A program made the translations under genes and the position numbers. A stretch of 64,000 bases of DNA from Haliea sp. Lineage in GTDB: Bacteria; Pseudomonadota; Gammaproteobacteria; Pseudomonadales; Halieaceae. The notes beneath the pieces were generated by a model, which saw only the letters and a list, made by a program, of their open reading frames with translations, was not told the origin of the DNA and made no database searches. The stretch is taken from positions 1-64,000 of the forward strand of contig JADJAL010000005.1 of NCBI GenBank assembly GCA_016704305.1, given 5' to 3'. Shown here piece by piece: positions 18,657 to 26,912 of this stretch; position 1 is the first letter of the stretch, and each line of letters starts with the position of its first letter.

Positions 18657-19736
18657 ATGCTTGAAACGCGTTTGACCAAACTGCTGGGCTGTAAATACCC
18701 GATCGTGCAGACCGCGATGGGCTGGGTCGCCGACCCAAAACTGGTGGCGGGCAGTTGCAATGCCGGCGCCTTCGGCTTCCTCGCGGGCGCGACGATCCCG
18801 GCCAGCGAAATGGAGCGCGATATCCTGCGCGTGAAGGAACTCACCGATAAGCCGTTCGGCGTGAACTTCCACATGTACCAGCCGAACGCGACGCAGATCG
18901 TTGACCTGGTAATCCAGCACGGCGTGCGCGCGGTAAGTTACTCGCGTTCGCCCGGCCCCGAATTCATCAAAAAGCTGAAGGACGCGGGCGTGGTGTGCAT
19001 GCCCACCGTGGGCTTGCCCAAGCATGCCACCAAGGCGGTGGAACTCGGCGCGGACGCCGTGACGGTGCAGGGCGGGGAGGGCGGCGGCCACACCGGCGCG
19101 GTGCCCACCACGCTGCTGATACCGCAGGTGGTCGACGCGGTGAGTGACAAGGTGCCAGTGGTTGCCGCCGGTGGCTTCAAGGACGGGCGCGGATTGCTCG
19201 CGGCATTGGCCTGGGGTGCGGATGGCATCGCGATGGGCACCCGCTTCCTGATGACCGAGGAGAGTCCGGTGCCACGCGCCACGCTGCAGCGCTACATCGA
19301 CTGCAAAAATCCCGGCGACATTATTGTGTCGAAAGCGATGGACGGCCTGCCGCAGCGCATGATCATGAATGAACTGCTGTCCGGGCTGGAGAAAGCCAGC
19401 ACGCTGCGCAAACTGCTTATCGCCATGCGCAACGGACTGGCCTTTCGCAAGCATACCGGCGCGACGCTGTTCAGCCTGTTGAAATCAGCGATTGCGATGA
19501 GCAAGGACGATGACATGACGGCGGCGCAGGCGATCATGTCCGCCAACGCGCCGATGATTATCCAGAAGGCGATGGTGGACGGCGATCCCGCGCACGGCGT
19601 GCTGCCCTCGGGCCAGGTGGCCGGCGTGATAGATGCGCTGTTGTCCTGTGAGGCGCTGATCCAGTCAATCGTCACCGAAGCCGAGCAGCGGTTGACGCTG
19701 TTGTCGCTGCGCGTGACCGAAAATTCCAAGGAGTAA
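18657..19736 (+). CDS. ipdC: IpdC, nitronate-monooxygenase-family flavoprotein of steroid catabolism
   Basis: The 359-residue TIM-barrel flavoprotein belongs to the NMO/2-nitropropane dioxygenase family. Visible features are PIVQTAMGWVADPKLVAG at the N-terminus, GGEGGGHTGAVPT near residue 140 and the phosphate-binding AAGGFKDGRGLLAALAWGAD near residue 170. In the mycobacterial pathway IpdC is the oxidoreductase that works on the ring-C/D CoA thioester before hydrolytic ring opening. The length fits (about 355). It follows ipdB by 15 bp and is followed by echA20 after 3 bp, an order that makes IpdC much more likely than a true nitronate monooxygenase. Confidence 0.87.
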   Translation: MLETRLTKLLGCKYPIVQTAMGWVADPKLVAGSCNAGAFGFLAGATIPASEMERDILRVKELTDKPFGVNFHMYQPNATQIVDLVIQHGVRAVSYSRSPGPEFIKKLKDAGVVCMPTVGLPKHATKAVELGADAVTVQGGEGGGHTGAVPTTLLIPQVVDAVSDKVPVVAAGGFKDGRGLLAALAWGADGIAMGTRFLMTEESPVPRATLQRYIDCKNPGDIIVSKAMDGLPQRMIMNELLSGLEKASTLRKLLIAMRNGLAFRKHTGATLFSLLKSAIAMSKDDDMTAAQAIMSANAPMIIQKAMVDGDPAHGVLPSGQVAGVIDALLSCEALIQSIVTEAEQRLTLLSLRVTENSKE

Positions 19737-19739
19737 TGT

Positions 19740-20492
19740 ATGTCCCAACCGTTCAAGACCACGATAGAAAACGGCATCGCCGAGATGATCCTCGATAAGC
19801 CCCCGGTCAATGCGTTCGACAGCGCCGGCTGGTTTGCAATAGCCGCCGGGATCGATGCGCTGGGCGCTGACGATGCGGTGCGGGTGATTATCATCGCTGC
19901 GGCGGGCAAGGGCTTTTGCGCCGGTGTCGATATCAAGGAGTTGGCCGCCTACCCGAACCGCATCGTGGATGTGAACAAGGGCAATTACGAAACCTTCCGC
20001 GCGATCCACCGCAACCCCAAGCCGGTGATCGTGGCGCTGCACAGTTTCGTGCTCGGCGGCGGCATCGGCATGGCGGGCGCGGCGGACATTATCCTGTGCT
20101 CCGATTGCGCCCGTTTTGGCGTGCCGGAAATCGATCGCGGCGCGATGGGTGGCGGCGCGCACCTGCAGCGCATGTTCCCGGTGCAAAAGGTGCGTTACAT
20201 GTATTTCACCGGTGAGTTTATCGACGCGCAGGAAGCCTATCGCCTTGGCGCCGTTGAACGCGTGGTGCCGCTCGCCGAACTGCTGCCGACCGCACGCGAG
20301 ATCGCCGCCAAGATCGCCGCCAAGTCACCGGCTATGGTCAGGCTTGCCAAGGAGGCGCTGACTGGCATCGAGGATGGCAACCTCGAGGACAAGTATCGTT
20401 GGGAGCAGGGTTTTACGCTTGAGGCTTACACGATGGGTGATTCGCAGGAGTCGCGGGATGCGTTTGTGCAGAAGCGCGATGCTAAGTTTTAG
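19740..20492 (+). CDS. echA20: EchA20-type crotonase (steroid ring D hydrolase)
   Basis: The 250-residue crotonase-fold enzyme has the oxyanion-hole segments IIAAAGKGFCAGVDIKEL near residue 55 and HSFVLGGGIGMAGAADIIL near residue 100. EchA20 of M. tuberculosis hydrolytically opens ring D, producing the substrate of IpdAB, and the tight linkage with ipdABC supports this role here rather than simple enoyl-CoA hydration. An AAGGAG ribosome-binding site overlaps the end of ipdC, and the ATG lies 3 bp after its stop. It is the last gene of the first tight block; a 215-bp gap with a palindromic repeat follows. Confidence 0.88.
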   Translation: MSQPFKTTIENGIAEMILDKPPVNAFDSAGWFAIAAGIDALGADDAVRVIIIAAAGKGFCAGVDIKELAAYPNRIVDVNKGNYETFRAIHRNPKPVIVALHSFVLGGGIGMAGAADIILCSDCARFGVPEIDRGAMGGGAHLQRMFPVQKVRYMYFTGEFIDAQEAYRLGAVERVVPLAELLPTAREIAAKIAAKSPAMVRLAKEALTGIEDGNLEDKYRWEQGFTLEAYTMGDSQESRDAFVQKRDAKF

Positions 20493-20546
20493 GGATTGGT
20501 TTGGTTTGAAATTTGAGTGTGTGGCGGAGAATGTGACTTATGTTCA

Positions 20547-20625
20547 TCAGTAGGACACGCCAAAAAGCGCACATCCATGTGCAGGCTCGGGTGGCGACAT
20601 CCATGTCGCCACACGGTCCTACTGA
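20547..20625. repeat. Compound palindromic element (two hairpins inside an inverted repeat)
   Basis: The 79-bp element is bounded by a perfect 10-bp inverted repeat, TCAGTAGGAC (20547-20556) and GTCCTACTGA (20616-20625). Inside are two further perfect hairpins with the same CC loop: GCACAT-CC-ATGTGC (20569-20582) and GTGGCGACAT-CC-ATGTCGCCAC (20591-20612). Both share the core ACATCCATGT. It lies in the gap between echA20 and the first acyl-CoA dehydrogenase gene, and no T-run follows, so it is not a simple terminator. It resembles a REP/MITE-type dispersed element and could also end or stabilise the upstream transcript. Confidence 0.75.
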
Positions 20626-20707
20626 CAACCACCAGCCGCATTCTCCTTGGCGTCAGAACTCATATTGTTCGATCAGAACCACCGGGAAAATATAGGAACT
20701 GCAGATA

Positions 20708-21871
20708 ATGGATCTCGTTTTTACCGAACAACAAAACGCCTTCCGCGAAGAGATACGCAGCTGGCTGGCCGCCAACGTGCCGGCCGCGCCGCTGCAATCC
20801 TTCGATACCGCCGAGGGCTTCAAGCAGCACCGGGAGTGGGAAGCCACGCTCAATAAAGGGCGCTGGGGTATGGTCACCTGGCCGGAGGCGTTGGGTGGGC
20901 GCGGCTGCGATTTGATCGAGTGGTTGATCTTCGAAGAGGAGTACTACAGGGCGCGCGCGCCGCTGCGCGTGAACCAGAACGGTATCTTCCTGCTCGGCCC
21001 CACGCTGATGGAATACGGCACCGAGGAGCAGAAGGCGCGCATCCTGCCGAAGATGGCGAACGGCGAGGAGGTCTGGGCGCAGGGTTGGTCCGAGCCGAAT
21101 GCCGGGTCCGATATGGCGGCGATTCGTTCTACCGCAAAGCTGGAAGGCGACAAATATGTGATCAACGGCCAGAAGACGTGGTCTACGCGCGCGGTGTGGG
21201 CGGACTGGTGTTTCGGTATGTTCCGTACTGATCCGGCGTCCGAGCGGCATCGCGGCCTGACGTTTATCCTGGTGCCGCTGAACAGTCCTGGCATCACGGT
21301 GCGCCCGATTCCGCAGTTGGATGGATTGCCTGGCTTTGCCGAGATTTTTTTCGACAATGTGGAGGTGGCTGTCGAGAATCGCCTCGGGGACGAGGGTGCT
21401 GGCTGGAATGTCGCGATGGCCACCGCCGGCTTCGAGCGAGGGCTGATGCTGCGTTCGCCTGCGCGCTTCCAGGAGACGGCGCGTCGGTTGGTAGAGCTGT
21501 ACACCGCGAACAGGGAATCTGCGGATCGCGATCCGGCGGTGAAAGATGCCGTGATTCGCGCGTACCTGGATGCAGAGAGCTATTGTCTCACGACTTACCA
21601 GACGGCGTGTCGCCTGAACAAGGGCGGCAAGATCGGCGCCGAGTCCTCCACCAACAAGATCTTCTGGTCGGAACTGGACCAGAACATGCACGCCACCGCG
21701 ATGAGTATTCTTGGCGCGCGCGCGGAATTGTTGCCGCATGCACCGGCCGCGCAGGGCGTGGGCAACTGGCTGGATGGCTGGCTGTTTTCGCAGTCCGGCC
21801 CGATCTACGCCGGGACCAACGAAGTGCAGCGCAACATCATCGCCGAACGAATGCTGGGAATGCCGAGGTAG
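20708..21871 (+). CDS. Acyl-CoA dehydrogenase, pair 1 large subunit (FadE31-like position)
   Basis: The 387-residue flavoprotein has all three acyl-CoA dehydrogenase domains. An N-terminal helical domain starts MDLVFTEQQNAFREEIRSWL. The FAD/substrate signature is WAQGWSEPNAGSDMAAIRS near residue 120, and the C-terminal domain ends GPIYAGTNEVQRNIIAERML. It probably oxidises a CoA ester in the steroid ring C/D pathway. The next gene, 3 bp after the stop, encodes a shorter relative, and such adjacent fadE genes typically encode alpha2-beta2 heterotetramers in steroid degraders. I cannot decide the exact FadE number from sequence alone. The ribosome-binding site AGGAA lies before the ATG. Confidence 0.88.
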   Translation: MDLVFTEQQNAFREEIRSWLAANVPAAPLQSFDTAEGFKQHREWEATLNKGRWGMVTWPEALGGRGCDLIEWLIFEEEYYRARAPLRVNQNGIFLLGPTLMEYGTEEQKARILPKMANGEEVWAQGWSEPNAGSDMAAIRSTAKLEGDKYVINGQKTWSTRAVWADWCFGMFRTDPASERHRGLTFILVPLNSPGITVRPIPQLDGLPGFAEIFFDNVEVAVENRLGDEGAGWNVAMATAGFERGLMLRSPARFQETARRLVELYTANRESADRDPAVKDAVIRAYLDAESYCLTTYQTACRLNKGGKIGAESSTNKIFWSELDQNMHATAMSILGARAELLPHAPAAQGVGNWLDGWLFSQSGPIYAGTNEVQRNIIAERMLGMPR

Positions 21872-21874
21872 CAG

Positions 21875-22964
21875 ATGGATTTTACGTTTACAGAAGACCA
21901 GTTGCTGTTCCAGGAATCGGTGCGCGATTTCCTGGTCAACGAGGTTACGCCCGAGCGGATTCGCGCCAGTTGGGAAACAGACGGTGGCCGCGATCCGGCG
22001 CTGTGGCGCCAGCTTGCCGAATTGGGCCTCACCGGCATCACCGTGCCCGAAGCGCATGGCGGCCTCGGTATGAGCGCGCTCGATTTCGTGCTGCTGGCAC
22101 AGGAGTGCGGCTATGTCGCGCTGCCGGAGCCGCTGGTGCACAGCGCGCTGGTCGCGGTGCCGATGTTGAGTGCGATCGGCGGTGAACTCGCCGCGCAGTG
22201 GTTGCCGAAAATCGCCGCTGGCGAGGCCAAAGTAGTGGTCGGGCTGGCGCAGAATCTGGTCGTGGAAGACGCGCACATCGCCGACCTGCTGATTTTGCAG
22301 CAGGGCGAAACACTGGTCGCGGCAACTGCCGATCAGGTGGTGCTGGAACACAACGAATCCATTGATCCATCGCGCAAGCTGTTTACTGTTGCGGTGCGCC
22401 CCGTCGCCACCACCGTCGCCACGGGCGCGGAGGCGGCGACACTGATAGCCGATGCGCTGAATCATGGTGCGCTCGGCTGCGCGGCGCAGGCGCTGGGCCT
22501 GGCGCAGCGGATGATAGACCTCACCGTCAAGTACACCAGTGAACGCCAGCAGTTTGGCAAACCGATCGGCAGCTTCCAGGCGGTCAAGCACCACATGGCC
22601 AATGTCGCCGTGCGGCTTGAGTACGCCAAGGCACCGACGCATCGCGCCGCGTACGCGATTGCCGCCGCCAGCCAGCCGCGCCTCAGCCGGCCGCGCCGTA
22701 TCGCACGCCAAGCTGGTGGCGTGCGAGGCCGCGAACCTCGCCGCGAAGAACTGCCACCAGGCGCACGGCGCGATGGGTTACACCTGGGAGGTGGACCTGC
22801 ATATCTTCATGAAAAAGGCCTGGGCGCTGGCGAACACCTGGGGTGACGCCGGTTTCCATAAATCACGGATTGCGGATGACATCTTCGCCCCGGGCGCGGC
22901 ACTGGGTGCCGGCGCTACTTTCTCGAACGTCGCGACTAATACGACGATCGCGACCAACATTTAG
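21875..22964 (+). pseudogene. Acyl-CoA dehydrogenase, pair 1 second subunit, frameshifted
   Basis: The product is an acyl-CoA dehydrogenase of about 362 residues in two frames. Frame one (ATG 21875) covers MDFTFTEDQLLFQESVRDFL through SERQQFGKPIGSFQAVKHHM and loses homology after AYAIAAASQP. The remainder (ASAGRAVSHAKLVACEAANL, QAHGAMGYTWEVDLHIF) is in another frame and ends at 22964. They join around 22678-22683 within GCCAGCCGCGCC, and one removed base restores continuity. The protein lacks the canonical SEPxAGSD signature in the middle domain, which fits the degenerate partner of a heteromeric dehydrogenase. It is 3 bp from the previous fadE and 17 bp from fadA6. Confidence 0.83.
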
Positions 22965-22981
22965 ACACTGAGGACAGGACC

Positions 22982-24130
22982 ATGGCAGACGCCTATATCG
23001 TAGACGCAGTACGCTCACCCACCGGTCGCCGCAAAGGCGGGCTATCGAATGTACACGGCGCCGACCTCGGCGGCCATGTGCTGAAAACGCTGGTCGCGCG
23101 CAACGGCATTCCGGACGATGAGTACGACGACGTGATGTTCGGCTGCGTGGACACCATCGGCCCGCTGGCCGGTGATATTGCCCGCACCTGTTGGCTGGCC
23201 GCTGGCTTGTCGGACGTTGTGCCCGGCACCACGATCGACCGCCAGTGCGGCTCCTCGCAACAGGCTGTGCATTTCGCGGCGCAGGCAATCATGGCCGGCG
23301 TCAACGACGTGGTGATCGCCGGCGGCGTGCAGACGATGACGCAGATCCCGATTTCATCGGCGATGATCGCCGCGCAGCCGATGGGCTTCAGCGATCCGTT
23401 CTCCGGCAGCCAGGGCTGGGTAGCGCGTTACGGCAGCACGCCGCCCTCGCAGTTTGCATCCGCGCAGATGATCGCCGACAAGTGGAAAATTTCCCGCGTG
23501 CAGATGGAAGAGTTCGCGCTGCGTTCGCACACGCTTGCATTGCAGGCGATCAAGGAAGGCCGCTTCGACCGTGAAATCGCGCCGCTGAACGGCGTCGACA
23601 TGGATGAAACCCCGCGTAATACGTCAATGGCGAAAATGGCGGAACTGGAACCGCTGGAGGCGGGTGGCACGATCACCGCGGCGGTCTCCAGCCAGACCTG
23701 TGACGGCGCATCCGCGATGCTGGTCGTGTCCGAAGCCGCGCTCAAGCGCTACAACCTGACGCCGCGCGCACGCATCGTGCACATGAGCGTGCGCGCCGCC
23801 GATCCGATCTGGATGTTGACCGCGCCGATTCCTGCGACCGAGTACGCGATGAAAAAATCGGGCATGAAGTTGTCCGACATCGATCTGGTGGAAATCAACG
23901 AAGCGTTCGCCTCGGTGCCGATGGCGTGGCTGATCGAAACCGGCTATCCGCTGGAGATGACCAACGTGAATGGCGGCGCGATAGCACTGGGCCATCCGCT
24001 GGGCGCATCCGGCACCAAGTTGATGACGACCCTGCTGCACGAACTGGAACGCAGTGGCGGCAGGTATGGATTGCAGACGATGTGTGAAGGTGGCGGCCAG
24101 GCGAACGTGACGATTATTGAGCGTCTGTAG
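22982..24130 (+). CDS. fadA6: Thiolase, FadA6-type
   Basis: The 382-residue acyl-CoA acetyltransferase has a complete catalytic set: nucleophilic Cys in DRQCGSSQQAVHF near residue 90, His in NGGAIALGHPLGASG near residue 335 and Cys in MCEGGGQANV near residue 370. The segments GCVDTIGPLAGDIARTCWLA and VQTMTQIPISSAM resemble FadA6 as I remember it. FadA6 thiolytically cleaves the open-chain product formed after IpdAB. The initiator ATG follows GAGGACAGGACC. It closes the block that began with the first fadE pair. Confidence 0.85.
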   Translation: MADAYIVDAVRSPTGRRKGGLSNVHGADLGGHVLKTLVARNGIPDDEYDDVMFGCVDTIGPLAGDIARTCWLAAGLSDVVPGTTIDRQCGSSQQAVHFAAQAIMAGVNDVVIAGGVQTMTQIPISSAMIAAQPMGFSDPFSGSQGWVARYGSTPPSQFASAQMIADKWKISRVQMEEFALRSHTLALQAIKEGRFDREIAPLNGVDMDETPRNTSMAKMAELEPLEAGGTITAAVSSQTCDGASAMLVVSEAALKRYNLTPRARIVHMSVRAADPIWMLTAPIPATEYAMKKSGMKLSDIDLVEINEAFASVPMAWLIETGYPLEMTNVNGGAIALGHPLGASGTKLMTTLLHELERSGGRYGLQTMCEGGGQANVTIIERL

Positions 24131-24178
24131 GTCTTGCGCATTCAATCGCGCGCAAGGAGTTGGAGCGGGAGGTACGTG

Positions 24179-24715
24179 ATGAGGACACTGTGGGCTATCC
24201 AACTGGCAGTACTGATGTCCATTGCAATGGGTAGCAGCGCAGCAGAAGTGGCATACCAGCACCCGAACCTGACGATCGTGGCCAAGGACGAAACGTTGGA
24301 TTCGGTTTTGAGATCTGTCAGCAAGGCGATGCAGATCGAGGTGAAGACGCCGGCAGGGCTGAACCCTGTCATCAATTGCGATATTCGCAACCAGCCGATC
24401 AAGCTCGCATTCAAGAAATTGTTGGGTGATATGAGCTATTCGCTGGCGTGGCAGGACGATGGCGAGCGCCTGGTTGGCGTGACGATTCTCGCGGGCACGA
24501 CGGGCTCGGTGGCAGGCGCCGCCGCTGAATCTTCGCCAACACCAGTGGATGCTTCCGCGGCAGACGCCGGGCGACAGGCGCGAGAAGCCGAAGTGGAACT
24601 GCAGCGGCAGGAGGAAGCGATCGCGCACGAAGCGCGTATGGAGGAACAGGCAATGCAGAACGAGGCTGATATGGCCGAGTATTTTCAGTCGCAGGGAATT
24701 GATCCCGGACAGTAA
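24179..24715 (+). CDS. Small secreted protein with STN-like (secretin/TonB N-terminal) domain
   Basis: The 178-residue protein starts at ATG 24179 with a signal peptide (MRTLWAIQLAVLMSIAMGSS, cleavage near SAA). Residues about 25-100 (LTIVAKDETLDSVLRSVSKA, VINCDIRNQPIKLAFKKLL, SLAWQDDG) follow the beta-alpha-beta pattern of the STN domain found at the N-terminus of secretins and of TonB-dependent signalling receptors. An Ala/Pro-rich linker and a charged C-terminal helix (AREAEVELQRQEEAIAHEA) follow, which could be coiled coil. The protein has only the STN part and no secretin or barrel domain. It is embedded in the steroid operon with its own GGGAGG ribosome-binding site, so a periplasmic role linked to steroid sensing or uptake is possible but not shown. 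Confidence 0.75.
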   Translation: MRTLWAIQLAVLMSIAMGSSAAEVAYQHPNLTIVAKDETLDSVLRSVSKAMQIEVKTPAGLNPVINCDIRNQPIKLAFKKLLGDMSYSLAWQDDGERLVGVTILAGTTGSVAGAAAESSPTPVDASAADAGRQAREAEVELQRQEEAIAHEARMEEQAMQNEADMAEYFQSQGIDPGQ

Positions 24716-24804
24716 AAATCGAGCGGTAAGCATCGAGTACTAGCGATCGCGCAGTACCAAATGACCAGACACTATCCCACAACAGCAAGCAGAGGAACCG
24801 GAAC

Positions 24805-25692
24805 ATGAGTGGAGTTTTAGCAGGCCGTGTAGCGATCATCACCGGCGCGGGCGGCGGCCTCGGCGCCGCCCACGCCAGGGTATTCGCGTCCGAAGGCTGT
24901 GCGGTGGTTGTCAACGATATCAACACCGCAGCAGCGCAGGCGGTGGTTGATGAGATCATCCGTGCGGGCGGCAAAGCCGTCGTCAACAGCTCGGACATCA
25001 CCAACTACGACGACAGCCTGAATGCCGTCAAACAGGCTATCGACAGCTTCGGCGACCTGCACATCGTGCTGAATAACGCCGGCGTCAATCGCGATCGTAT
25101 GTTTGCGTCGATGACCGAACAGGAGTGGGACACCATCATGGCGGTGCACCTGAAGGGCCATTTTTGTATTTCCTCCCACGCGGTGCACTACTGGCGCGGC
25201 CAGTCCAAGGAGGGCAAGGCAGTCGATGCACGCATTATCAACACCACATCGGGCGCTGGGTTGCAGGGCTCGATCGGCCAATCCAACTACGCCGCTGCAA
25301 AGGCGGGGATCGCCGCGCTTACGCTCAACCAGGCGGCGGAACTGGCGCGCTACAACATCACCGCGAACGCGATAGCGCCTTCGGCACGTACCGGCATGAC
25401 CAGCGCCGTGCCCGAAATGGCGCAGCGCATGGCCAAGCCGGAAGACGGCAGCTTTGACCATTTTGCACCGGAGAATGTGTCCAACGTACTGGCGTGGTTG
25501 GCCAGTAGCGAGGCGGCGCATGTAACCGGCCGTGTGTTTGAAGCCGAGGGCGGTCGCATTTGTATTTGCGATGGCTGGCGCACCACCGACGGCGTTGATC
25601 GCGGCGCGGCGTGGGCACCTGCCGAGATTGGTACAGCGATGCAGGAATTGCTGGCGAAGGAAGTCCCCGCGCAAAAAGTGTGGGGCACCTGA
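24805..25692 (+). CDS. SDR dehydrogenase of the steroid cluster (Rv3548c/HSD17B4-like)
   Basis: The 295-residue SDR has the cofactor motif ITGAGGGLGAAHARVFASEG near residue 14, NNAGV near residue 92, a catalytic Ser in NTTSGAGLQGS, and YAAAK as the active-site pair. Its long form, with a C-terminal ICDGWRTTDGVDRGAAW segment, resembles the multifunctional 17-beta-HSD4 N-terminal domain and the mycobacterial Rv3548c protein, both (3R)-hydroxyacyl-CoA dehydrogenases. In this setting it may oxidise the side-chain hydroxyacyl-CoA intermediate of HIP-CoA. The ATG follows AGAGGAACCGGAAC. Confidence 0.87.
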   Translation: MSGVLAGRVAIITGAGGGLGAAHARVFASEGCAVVVNDINTAAAQAVVDEIIRAGGKAVVNSSDITNYDDSLNAVKQAIDSFGDLHIVLNNAGVNRDRMFASMTEQEWDTIMAVHLKGHFCISSHAVHYWRGQSKEGKAVDARIINTTSGAGLQGSIGQSNYAAAKAGIAALTLNQAAELARYNITANAIAPSARTGMTSAVPEMAQRMAKPEDGSFDHFAPENVSNVLAWLASSEAAHVTGRVFEAEGGRICICDGWRTTDGVDRGAAWAPAEIGTAMQELLAKEVPAQKVWGT

Positions 25693-25731
25693 GGCCAGGA
25701 TTAACCAGCATCGGGATCAAGCGGAGAAGCT

Positions 25732-26889
25732 ATGGAGTTTGCATTCACAGAAGAACAGGAAATGATCCGCGAGACGGCGGCGGCGTTTCTTGCCGAGGTC
25801 TCAGGCAGTGCGGCCGTGCGCCGCGCGATGGCATTGGAGCAGGGGTACGAGCCCGCATTGTGGGACCGTATCTGCGGTGAAATGTACTGGCAGGCGATGC
25901 ACGTGCCCGAGGCGTATGGTGGCCTCGGCCTCGGGTATGTCGAAGTGGTCGCGATGATGGAACAAATGGGGCGCTATCTGTTGTGCTCGCCGTTCTTTTC
26001 CACCGTGTGCCTGGCGGCCAATGCGCTGCGCGTTGCGGGCAGTGAGGAGCAGCAGGCAATGTGGCTGGGACAGCTCTGCGAGGGAAAACTGACTGCGACG
26101 CTGGCGTTCAACGGCGGTTCACCGCGCTGGGATGCGCAGGCGATCACTGCCACCTGGCGGCGCGACGGTGAGCGCTATGTGCTCAACGGCGAATACCGGT
26201 ATGTCATCGATGGCCATACGGCGCAGCTGTTGATCGTCGCAGCGCGAGCCGAGGGCAGCAGCGGCGCCGAGGGTATCAGCCTGTTTCTGTTGCCTGCCGC
26301 AACCGCGGGCGTCACACGCCAGTGGCTGCCCACCATGGACCAGGCGCGCAAACAGGCGTCGGTGCAGTTGCATGACGTCAGTTTGGTTGCAGAAGCGCTG
26401 ATGGGCGAGCCTGGGCAAGCGGGAAAAGCGTTGGCTACAGTGATCGACCTTGCCGCCATCGCGCTCGCGGCGGAGCAGGTCGGCGGCTGCCAGCAGTTGC
26501 TCGACATGACAGTGGCCTATACCAGTGAACGCGTACAGTTCAATCGCACGATCGCCAGTTACCAGGCGGTGAAGCACAAGGCCGCCGATATGATGTTGAA
26601 AACGGAGGTAGCGCGCTCGGCGATCTATTACGCTGCCTGCGTCGCGCAGGAAGCACTGGAAGGCGGCCCGCTGGCGGGCGAGTTGGGTGAAGCGGCCAGC
26701 GTCGCCAAGTCCTATTGTTCGGATGCGTATTTCGCGATTGCCGGCGACGCGCTGCAATTGTTCGGCGGCGTCGGTTTCACCTGGGAATACGATGTACACC
26801 TGTATTTAAAGCGCGCCAAATCGTCCGAGCACCTGCTGGGAAATGGCGCATACCATCGCGAGCGCCTGGCCCGCGCTTTGTTGGATTAG
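25732..26889 (+). CDS. Acyl-CoA dehydrogenase, pair 2 first subunit
   Basis: The 385-residue acyl-CoA dehydrogenase relative starts MEFAFTEEQEMIRETAAAFL and ends in the helical domain with SERVQFNRTIASYQAVKHKA and LFGGVGFTWEYDVHLYLKRA. The middle domain lacks the canonical SEPxAGSD signature (it reads ATLAFNGGSPRWDAQAI), as seen for the non-canonical partner in heteromeric steroid dehydrogenases. The next gene, 23 bp downstream, encodes a canonical partner. Together they would catalyse one alpha-beta desaturation of the propionyl-CoA side chain or of a ring-opened intermediate. Confidence 0.87.
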   Translation: MEFAFTEEQEMIRETAAAFLAEVSGSAAVRRAMALEQGYEPALWDRICGEMYWQAMHVPEAYGGLGLGYVEVVAMMEQMGRYLLCSPFFSTVCLAANALRVAGSEEQQAMWLGQLCEGKLTATLAFNGGSPRWDAQAITATWRRDGERYVLNGEYRYVIDGHTAQLLIVAARAEGSSGAEGISLFLLPAATAGVTRQWLPTMDQARKQASVQLHDVSLVAEALMGEPGQAGKALATVIDLAAIALAAEQVGGCQQLLDMTVAYTSERVQFNRTIASYQAVKHKAADMMLKTEVARSAIYYAACVAQEALEGGPLAGELGEAASVAKSYCSDAYFAIAGDALQLFGGVGFTWEYDVHLYLKRAKSSEHLLGNGAYHRERLARALLD

Positions 26890-26912
26890 GGAAGTGGATC
26901 AAGGAGAAGACG

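Noticed and set aside
18255..19454. 399-codon open frame on the - strand opposite ipdB/ipdC
   Set aside because: Shadow of the highly GC-biased third positions of ipdB and ipdC; no signature and no ribosome-binding site.
18657..19736. True nitronate monooxygenase
   Set aside because: The family fold is the same, but tight placement between ipdB and echA20 makes the steroid oxidoreductase IpdC the better assignment.
20660..22711. 683-codon open frame on the - strand opposite the acyl-CoA dehydrogenase pair
   Set aside because: It is antisense to genes with intact family motifs; its composition is His/Gln/Arg-rich and shows no recognisable domain.
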